Source of the DNA: a virus
Length of the DNA: 64,000 nucleotides
IMG/VR virus record: IMGVR_UViG_3300044732_000704
Span: 1 to 64,000 of that record
Reading direction: 5' to 3' (one strand)
In this document: positions 59,340 through 64,000 of the stretch, one piece after another
Layout of the letters: each line of letters opens with the position of its first letter
How positions within the stretch are numbered: the stretch's first letter is position 1
The notes under the pieces: model-generated
What the model was told of the DNA's origin: nothing
What the model saw: only the letters and a program-made list of their open reading frames with translations
Databases searched by the model: none
Made by a program: the position numbers and the translations under genes

Positions 59340-59476
59340 TATGCTTTCTCCCCAAAGTAAACCCCAGCCAGATAAGCAGCCCCTAGCACCATACCTGCTG
59401 CAAAATACCAACCAAGTTTTAATGCCATTAATTGCACAATACCTAGCGGAATCATAATACATAAATTTTTAATCAT
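59339..59476 (-). CDS. Small membrane protein
   Basis: 45 codons, GAGGAGAG upstream. Two hydrophobic stretches (MIPLGIVQLMAL and GWYFAAGMVLGAAYLAGVY). TAATG junction with the next gene. Confidence 0.5.
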   Translation of the reverse strand: MIKNLCIMIPLGIVQLMALKLGWYFAAGMVLGAAYLAGVYFGEKA

Positions 59477-59508
59477 AATTTCTCTCCTCAATAATTAATC
59501 ATTATTCA

Positions 59509-59536
59509 ATACTACCACTAAATTCCTATTTGTCAA
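59509..59536 (-). promoter_or_regulatory. Sigma70-type promoter on a stop codon
   Basis: TTGACA (59531-59536) contains the TGA of 59533-59748; 16 bp; TAGTAT (59509-59514). Confidence 0.65.
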
Positions 59537-59748
59537 TAGACTGCGCCGAAATTATCCAGATATGCTTCCAGATCATCAATAATCTCTTGTCTACAACGTT
59601 CTCCATTCCAGCGTATTGGTGTTCTGTATTTAAGATTATTCTTATAATACACATATCCAACATAAGCTGTTTCTTCGTAATTACCTGCAACTTCTACAAC
59701 AAGGTCAAATCCGTTGTGATTGTCGTAGGAATAAATGTTGTCTTGCAT
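59533..59748 (-). CDS. Hypothetical protein
   Basis: 71 residues with AAAGGAG upstream. Overlaps the end of the methyltransferase gene by 44 bases. Beta-rich then helical; unrecognised. Confidence 0.48.
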   Translation of the reverse strand: MQDNIYSYDNHNGFDLVVEVAGNYEETAYVGYVYYKNNLKYRTPIRWNGERCRQEIIDDLEAYLDNFGAVY

Positions 59749-60331
59749 GTTGTTCTCCTTTAGTTAACCAGTGTAATCGGGGTTGACCACAGTATTTATT
59801 ATCAAACCGATACCAAGCATAGCACACACTATTTGCGGTTTCTTCACGATATACACCTTTAGGACAACTCACTCTGTAAGTAAATACATAAACATCCGAT
59901 AATTTACCTAAATTAAATAAGTTATCAAATCGCTTCTGTCCTTCTAAAAACGATAGTCTTAAAAAGTGCCATTGAACGGCTGCATGTTCAAAGCCTTTCA
60001 GGATAAACTCCGCAGCTTTGTTATAAGGCGGATTTGTTACAATAAGATCGTGTTTGCCTATACCGTTATCTTCGGATAAGAAATCTACAGTGTTGTCGTA
60101 ATAAACCCCTTTAACTGGATGTAATTCGTTCACATATATTTTCGCATCAATCACTTGACTCTCTAAATAATCAGCAATATCTAACATACCAGCGCAAGGT
60201 TCTAATACTGATTTACTTCGTAAAACATCTTTCAGCATGTGTGACCAAATAGCATCCAAAGCTTCTTCAGGTGTAACATATAAATCATTAGATGATTGTT
60301 TCTCATCTCGTTTTGTATTTGGTGTTGCCAT
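59705..60331 (-). CDS. N6-adenine DNA methyltransferase
   Basis: 208 residues. Motif I-like SVLEPCAGMLDIADYL, acidic INDE-like YVNELHP, and motif IV DLIVTNPPYNKAAE (N100-Y103). NPPY is the adenine amino-methyltransferase form. No target-recognition domain of the usual size. Possibly Dam-like or for phage DNA marking. Confidence 0.75.
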   Translation of the reverse strand: MATPNTKRDEKQSSNDLYVTPEEALDAIWSHMLKDVLRSKSVLEPCAGMLDIADYLESQVIDAKIYVNELHPVKGVYYDNTVDFLSEDNGIGKHDLIVTNPPYNKAAEFILKGFEHAAVQWHFLRLSFLEGQKRFDNLFNLGKLSDVYVFTYRVSCPKGVYREETANSVCYAWYRFDNKYCGQPRLHWLTKGEQHARQHLFLRQSQRI

Positions 60332-60663
60332 TATTCCAATTCCTCCAATAGTTCTGTCAACAATTGCATCTGACGTTTAATTCTCGCTACAGGACATTTA
60401 GGGTTAGGCATAGTAGAGAACCCTCTAAATGTTACTTCCTCGCACCACCAATCAGCAATATCAAATAATTCAATGACTTCGTTCTCAGTCAGTCGCATTA
60501 CATTGCCGAAATCAGTTAACACATGGAACAAGTGAAATGTTTCTACACCACCGTAATTCTCATCTTCTTCTTTAATAATAAAAGCATTCCCACAACGCTG
60601 ACCATCTTTAGTTGCTAAAGCCATACCTACTTCTGGGGTAAATTTACGATTAATTGGTTTCAT
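60331..60663 (-). CDS. Hypothetical protein
   Basis: 110 residues from ATG 60663 (GAGGGGG six bases upstream); upstream ATGs in frame are closer to or inside the ribosome site. No motif. One-base overlap with the methyltransferase gene. Confidence 0.48.
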   Translation of the reverse strand: MKPINRKFTPEVGMALATKDGQRCGNAFIIKEEDENYGGVETFHLFHVLTDFGNVMRLTENEVIELFDIADWWCEEVTFRGFSTMPNPKCPVARIKRQMQLLTELLEELE

Positions 60664-60674
60664 TCTCATCCCCC

Positions 60675-60980
60675 TCAAAAACTTGGTTTCTTAAATTTAA
60701 TAGTCAAGCGTTCATACTCGGCTTTCTCTTTTTCTTCTAGCATTTTAACATAATACGCTTCTCTCCCCAGTCTCCCTTGATATTCTTCATCAGTTTCTTC
60801 TCTGTTGTGATAAACTACAAATTCTTTATACTCATCACCCCAAGAATACCGTGTTTCAACCTCGTAGTCCAATGTGTTACCGTACTGTGTAACTAACTCT
60901 TGCAGTTCAAGAATTAAATCCGGAACATTGCCCTCTGTTTGAAGTGTTGTCAGCTCTACTCGAACCATCTGTTTACTCAT
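60675..60980 (-). CDS. Hypothetical acidic protein
   Basis: 101 residues from ATG 60980 (AGGAGG upstream). Glu-rich helical C-terminus. Its leader carries element copy C and a possible TTGTAG-16-TATAAT promoter. Confidence 0.48.
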   Translation of the reverse strand: MSKQMVRVELTTLQTEGNVPDLILELQELVTQYGNTLDYEVETRYSWGDEYKEFVVYHNREETDEEYQGRLGREAYYVKMLEEKEKAEYERLTIKFKKPSF

Positions 60981-61022
60981 TACCTCAATCCTCCTGTTAA
61001 AATCAATTATAACCGCCCTATA

Positions 61023-61106
61023 AACGCCTACAATCAATTATATTCATAAAGTCATACATACGTAGCCATAAATAAAATAATCGCTTATAATCGTTCCTAG
61101 AGCGTT
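61023..61106. repeat. Structured intergenic element, copy C
   Basis: AACGCCTACAATCAATTATA (61023-61042) to CCTAGAGCGTT (61096-61106), with AATAATCGCTTATAA between. Outer arms pair with one bulged base. On the - strand it lies in the leader of 60675-60980. Confidence 0.6.
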
Positions 61107-61121
61107 TAAATGTGGATTACG

Positions 61122-61763
61122 TCAGTATCCACTACTACAACTAACTTTACGCGGTTTAATCTTACGATAAACACTGCTGATAACTTCGATTGGTGATTCG
61201 ATGAAGTCATTAAACCCAACCGTAGGTTTACCAACACACTTAAAGTCTGGAAACTTACGTTGCATTCTGTCAAATCGTTCAATCATGCGGTATTTGTCGT
61301 ACTTATGATAACAGCGGATCTCTTTAGCTGCAACATCTTTCTTAAAATTCTCAGATACGTAGAATTTACCAGAGAAAATGTGATACATGATTTGACAAAT
61401 ACCAATATCCATGTCTTCAGTGAGTTCTTCTGCTGTCAACGTTGTCCCATACACGATAAACTGAAGCTCAGGCACCGCTAACGATGGAGTTTTAAAACCA
61501 ATCAGTTGTTCAACACCTCGTTGATACAGAGATTGTGTCTCGTTTGTTTCCATTCGATAACTATACTGTAAGTTACGATGTGTGTCATATAACAAGTATT
61601 GAGGTGCATTCTCAACTGGGACAAAGAATAAATCAATGTCCTTTGGTTTTACACCAAGATACACATCGCGGCAAAGACCGCCCCCAAGATACACTTCGTA
61701 ACCAATCGTATTCTCAGCAATACTCTCAATTGTCGCTAAGATGTCTTCATCAATTTTGATCAT
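61122..61763 (-). CDS. Pol beta-like nucleotidyltransferase
   Basis: 213 residues. YLGGGLCRDVYLG and KDIDLFFV form the GG ... R-D ... D-x-D core of the nucleotidyltransferase fold (CCA-adding/poly(A)-polymerase type), with a later DMDIGICQI acidic block. The C-terminus is basic. It may modify RNA ends or a host target. No tRNA-binding domain is obvious. Confidence 0.68.
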   Translation of the reverse strand: MIKIDEDILATIESIAENTIGYEVYLGGGLCRDVYLGVKPKDIDLFFVPVENAPQYLLYDTHRNLQYSYRMETNETQSLYQRGVEQLIGFKTPSLAVPELQFIVYGTTLTAEELTEDMDIGICQIMYHIFSGKFYVSENFKKDVAAKEIRCYHKYDKYRMIERFDRMQRKFPDFKCVGKPTVGFNDFIESPIEVISSVYRKIKPRKVSCSSGY

Positions 61764-62350
61764 TTTAATAACTCCTGTAGTTCTAACTCTGTTGCTGCTC
61801 GACGTTTTTCTTCATTTTCTTCACATAAGGTTCTCAGACGATAGTGGAAATACTGACTAATCCAGAAATGTTCGTCTTGCGTTAAGAAATTCAAACTTTC
61901 TGGGAACCGAATAGGGCAATTCACGTACACTAAGTCATTACTGAAACGCAGGAGCGAGGATTCTGTACTAAACACCAAATCTAACAACCGTTTCTCTTTG
62001 TACTTTACCGTAACTGTTCCAGTTTCCAGATCTCTTGTTGGAAAGTAAATACCGCCATCGTCAAAAGCTTGCTTGATTACTTTCAGCAGTGTAGCTACTG
62101 GGACATTAAGTTGTCTATCAAGTAATTCATTATTGTTACCATATAGACTGAAAGTATCCACACCTAGTTTAATGCGTAAATAAAATTCCTCACCTTTGAG
62201 ACTACTACCCAAATATTGAGATTTAGTTAGTACATTCTCAGGTAAGTCTGGCAGTGTAGCTTTAACACTTACATCTTCCTGATACTTAATTTGACTCTCA
62301 CCTTCAGCAAGAAATTGATTTTTCCACCACGAAATAATTGATTTAAACAT
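61760..62350 (-). CDS. Hypothetical protein
   Basis: 196 residues from ATG 62350 (GAGGAG seven bases upstream). Alpha-beta with a Glu-rich helical end (CEENEEKRRAATELELQ). No motif. First gene of the leftward block. Confidence 0.5.
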   Translation of the reverse strand: MFKSIISWWKNQFLAEGESQIKYQEDVSVKATLPDLPENVLTKSQYLGSSLKGEEFYLRIKLGVDTFSLYGNNNELLDRQLNVPVATLLKVIKQAFDDGGIYFPTRDLETGTVTVKYKEKRLLDLVFSTESSLLRFSNDLVYVNCPIRFPESLNFLTQDEHFWISQYFHYRLRTLCEENEEKRRAATELELQELLK

Positions 62351-62383
62351 TAATTTTCTCCTCATATGTGTTAATGTCTGCAC

Positions 62384-62412
62384 AGATTACAGTGTTGTTG
62401 ATTGGTTGTCAA
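62384..62412 (-). promoter_or_regulatory. Sigma70-type promoter (leftward)
   Basis: TTGACA (62407-62412), 17 bp, TAATCT (62384-62389). Confidence 0.68.
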
Positions 62413-62447
62413 TAGGTATTTGTGGAATTTGTCAAATGAGAAATAGG

Positions 62448-62476
62448 TTGACAACATTATTTATTCGGTGTAATGT
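62448..62476 (+). promoter_or_regulatory. Sigma70-type promoter (rightward)
   Basis: TTGACA (62448-62453), 17 bp, TAATGT (62471-62476). An inverted repeat AAACGCAA/TTGCGTTT (62493-62518) lies just downstream and may be an operator. Confidence 0.62.
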
Positions 62477-62552
62477 GTATAGCTGTTGAGGTAAACGCAA
62501 TTTTAGAGATTTGCGTTTGGTCTTGTGGAATCGGTTGTTCATCGCATCTGAG

Positions 62553-62580
62553 TGGACATGATATACAGGTGTGGTAAGAT
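62553..62580 (+). promoter_or_regulatory. Second rightward promoter
   Basis: TGGACA (62553-62558), 16 bp, TAAGAT (62575-62580), 33 bases before the gene at 62613. Confidence 0.5.
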
Positions 62581-62612
62581 ATTAGAGTAAAGGTTAACAA
62601 AGGAGATTGACA

Positions 62613-62771
62613 ATGAAAGATGAAGAAATGATTAAACAGATTGCTGAGCATTACGAGCTTCCTGTTGAGCAGGTTGCTTTGATTTGGAGTGTTATCGACT
62701 GGTCGGAGTGGGCGGATAGTGAGCATATAGCACTTCTTGTTGATGAGTTTATTCAGGAAAAGATGAGGTAA
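62613..62771 (+). CDS. Small acidic helical protein
   Basis: 52 codons, AAAGGAG upstream. Helical and acidic (LPVEQVALIWSVIDWSEW). Precedes the iteron array. Confidence 0.52.
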   Translation: MKDEEMIKQIAEHYELPVEQVALIWSVIDWSEWADSEHIALLVDEFIQEKMR

Positions 62772-62774
62772 TGA

Positions 62775-62876
62775 GGACTTTTTGTCCTTTCTGGAATAGA
62801 CTTTTTGTCTTCATAGAAAAGACATTCTGTCACCACAGGTAGGACAATTTGTCCACAGAGATAAGACATTTTGCAC
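62775..62876. repeat. Five-copy iteron array, about 22-bp phase
   Basis: Imperfect 13-bp palindromes starting at 62775, 62798, 62820, 62842 and 62864: GGACTTTTTGTCC, AGACTTTTTGTCT, AGACATTCTGTCA, GGACAATTTGTCC, AGACATTTTGCAC. Starts are 23, 22, 22 and 22 bp apart, two helical turns, so all sites face the same side of the DNA. Followed by an A/G-rich tract. Confidence 0.8.
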
Positions 62877-62968
62877 CTTCCATTAGTAAGATAGAAGTAA
62901 GATAAAAAGAAACAAAGAAAAGAAAGATAGAATAATTAATTTAATCAAGTAGAGAGTAGGAGATTATT

Positions 62969-63088
62969 ATGGAATTATTACTACCTAAACACGTTCTTGT
63001 GTGGATAGATAGTCGTAGGGGTGAGCTTAGCCGTCAGGCTTTTATTGTTAACTGTTTGGTTAAGCTTAGAGAAATAGAAAAGATGTAG
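62969..63088 (+). CDS. Ribbon-helix-helix (CopG/Arc-like) protein
   Basis: 39 codons, TAGGAG upstream. LLPKHVLVWIDSRRGELSRQ then AFIVNCLVKL is a short strand followed by two helices, the RHH fold used by plasmid copy-control and arc-type repressors. It lies 90 bases after the iterons, which it may bind as dimers. Confidence 0.6.
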   Translation: MELLLPKHVLVWIDSRRGELSRQAFIVNCLVKLREIEKM

Positions 63089-63115
63089 AGATACATTAGA
63101 ACTTTAGGAATAGAA

Positions 63116-63586
63116 ATGAAAAAGAAAGAAGATAAAGAACCAAGCTTCGTACAACTTCACCACAACATACTGAAACAGAGGCACACTCTGTCTCGTTGTG
63201 TATTCATTGATGGAGATCCAGAAGAAGTAGAGATCACAATTCTTGATAAGGTTTTGTTTGTGTACATGAGATCTAGGTATGTATATTTCATCACAAAGAA
63301 CGGTTACTATGAAACTTATCAGCAGATAGCTGATGCTGTTGGTGTAGATAAAAAGACTGTAACTCGTTTCGTGCAGAAATGGAAAACACATGGATACATT
63401 GACTACTTCAACGGTGGTGGCAACAGGCTGAACTACACAAAGTTTGATTCTATATTTGATGTGGTTAATACCGGTAAGGAATCAGTACCAAGTCATTTGT
63501 TGGATGTTCCTGTGGACATGAGTGGTTACATACCTGAATTCAGCGAACCTGATTATGAGTATGAAAGAAGTATTGGTTTAATTTGA
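63116..63586 (+). CDS. Winged-helix protein, replication-initiator or regulator-like
   Basis: 156 residues. YYETYQQIADAVGVDKKTVT followed by RFVQKWKTHGYID is a winged HTH, as in phage and plasmid replication proteins (N-terminal domains) and GntR-like regulators. An acidic tail follows. Placed in cis to the iterons with an RHH protein. No nicking or ATPase domain. Confidence 0.6.
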   Translation: MKKKEDKEPSFVQLHHNILKQRHTLSRCVFIDGDPEEVEITILDKVLFVYMRSRYVYFITKNGYYETYQQIADAVGVDKKTVTRFVQKWKTHGYIDYFNGGGNRLNYTKFDSIFDVVNTGKESVPSHLLDVPVDMSGYIPEFSEPDYEYERSIGLI

Positions 63587-63600
63587 GATAGGAAAATAGA

Positions 63601-64000
63601 ATGACTAAATATTATGTTTATTGTCTTAAAAATAAAGGCGAGTTAGTGTACATTGGTTCTACCACTAAAATTATAGATAGGTTGAAAACTCACAAACGGG
63701 ACAAGGAATTTGATGAGGTAGTTTACTGTGAGTTACCAGACAAAGAAACCATGCTGGAAGTTGAAGCTTTTGGTATTTCTAAAAAGAACCCTTTACTGAA
63801 CAAAGACAAACCGAACTTTTCCATAAAAGAGCTACCAGAGTTTATCAAATGGAAATGCGCTGATCTGAATTTTCTCAGGCATGATGATGTTGACTGGGAT
63901 TATGGTTTTGAAGTGGATGCCAGTTGGGGGTATTACAGTAATGCTATGGATGAGCTTGGGATACCGATTGAATTGGCTACGACAGGGCTTTGTCTGAAAC
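63601..64000 (+). CDS. GIY-YIG-like protein, 3' end outside window
   Basis: At least 133 residues. YYVYCLKNKGELVYIGSTTK is a GIY-YIG-like core with Arg in DRLKTHKRD and a Glu helix (ETMLEVEAFGI), ending NPLLNKDKP. The later part is not a known homing module. Could be a phage-borne small nuclease rather than a homing enzyme. Confidence 0.6.
   Translation, partial: MTKYYVYCLKNKGELVYIGSTTKIIDRLKTHKRDKEFDEVVYCELPDKETMLEVEAFGISKKNPLLNKDKPNFSIKELPEFIKWKCADLNFLRHDDVDWDYGFEVDASWGYYSNAMDELGIPIELATTGLCLK

Noticed and set aside
1-64000. tRNA genes and CRISPR arrays
   Set aside because: I saw no cloverleaf with CCA-type end and no regularly spaced repeat-spacer structure; the iterons at 62775 are too short and close to be CRISPR. 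A tRNAscan run would settle the tRNA point.

Overview
The window is part of a tailed double-stranded DNA bacteriophage genome. It combines a tail-fibre and lysis block, a T7-type replication set (family A DNA polymerase, gp4-like primase-helicase, 5'-3' exonuclease, single-stranded DNA-binding protein), phage nucleotide metabolism (class Ia ribonucleotide reductase, ThyX, MazG, glutaredoxin, dNMP kinase) and dozens of very small, tightly overlapping genes. The host is probably a Gram-negative, gammaproteobacterium-like cell. The evidence is a two-component Rz/Rz1-type spanin pair, AAGGAG-type ribosome sites and many near-consensus sigma70 promoters (TTGACA, 16-18 bp spacer, TATAAT-like). Base composition is AT-rich. 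I saw no tRNA gene, no CRISPR array, no integrase and no virion morphogenesis genes apart from fibre-type proteins, so most structural genes must lie outside the window.

Layout. (1) 1-7452, + strand: fibre and virion proteins, an NlpC/P60-like cysteine enzyme, small membrane proteins, a T4-type lysozyme, a holin candidate and an 812-residue fibre with an SGNH esterase domain. The block ends at a shared terminator (7456-7480). (2) 7489-36132, - strand: nucleotide metabolism and replication. nrdA is interrupted by an ORF-less group I intron. The block carries a GIY-YIG, two HNH and one Vsr-like endonuclease, a TnpB element, a frameshifted denV and a stand-alone mini-polymerase of the family A fold. 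(3) 36288-43058, + strand: small early-type genes, with two long non-coding stretches (39241-39832 and 43111-43898). (4) 43899-62350, - strand: an HTH protein, a Pif1/Dda-like helicase, a long run of small proteins, the spanins, two DNA methyltransferases, a MESH1/SpoT-like hydrolase, a kinase-like protein, two AP2/HNH-type endonucleases, a dNMP kinase, a ClpP-like protease, PhoH and a nucleotidyltransferase. A single + strand gene (53952-54500) sits inside it with its own promoter and terminator. (5) 62613-64000, + strand: a five-copy iteron array phased at about 22 bp, followed by a ribbon-helix-helix protein, a winged-HTH protein and a truncated GIY-YIG gene.

How the parts work together. 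The T7-like polymerase, helicase-primase, SSB and exonuclease would form the replisome. RNR, ThyX, MazG, glutaredoxin and the dNMP kinase feed it dNTPs. The methyltransferases, ppGpp hydrolase-like protein, ClpP-like protease, kinase-like protein and many tiny membrane proteins look like host-takeover or anti-restriction functions. Lysis is split: lysozyme and holin on the + strand near the fibre genes, spanins far away on the - strand.

Most notable: (a) the phased iteron array with its RHH/wHTH genes; (b) a family of five structured intergenic elements bounded by AACGCTCTA...TAGAGCGTT; (c) the stand-alone polymerase-fold protein at 33560-34858; (d) repeated endonuclease invasion with visible scars, namely a duplicated gene start, a broken denV and truncated neighbours; and (e) promoters packed onto the stop codons and terminators of upstream genes.
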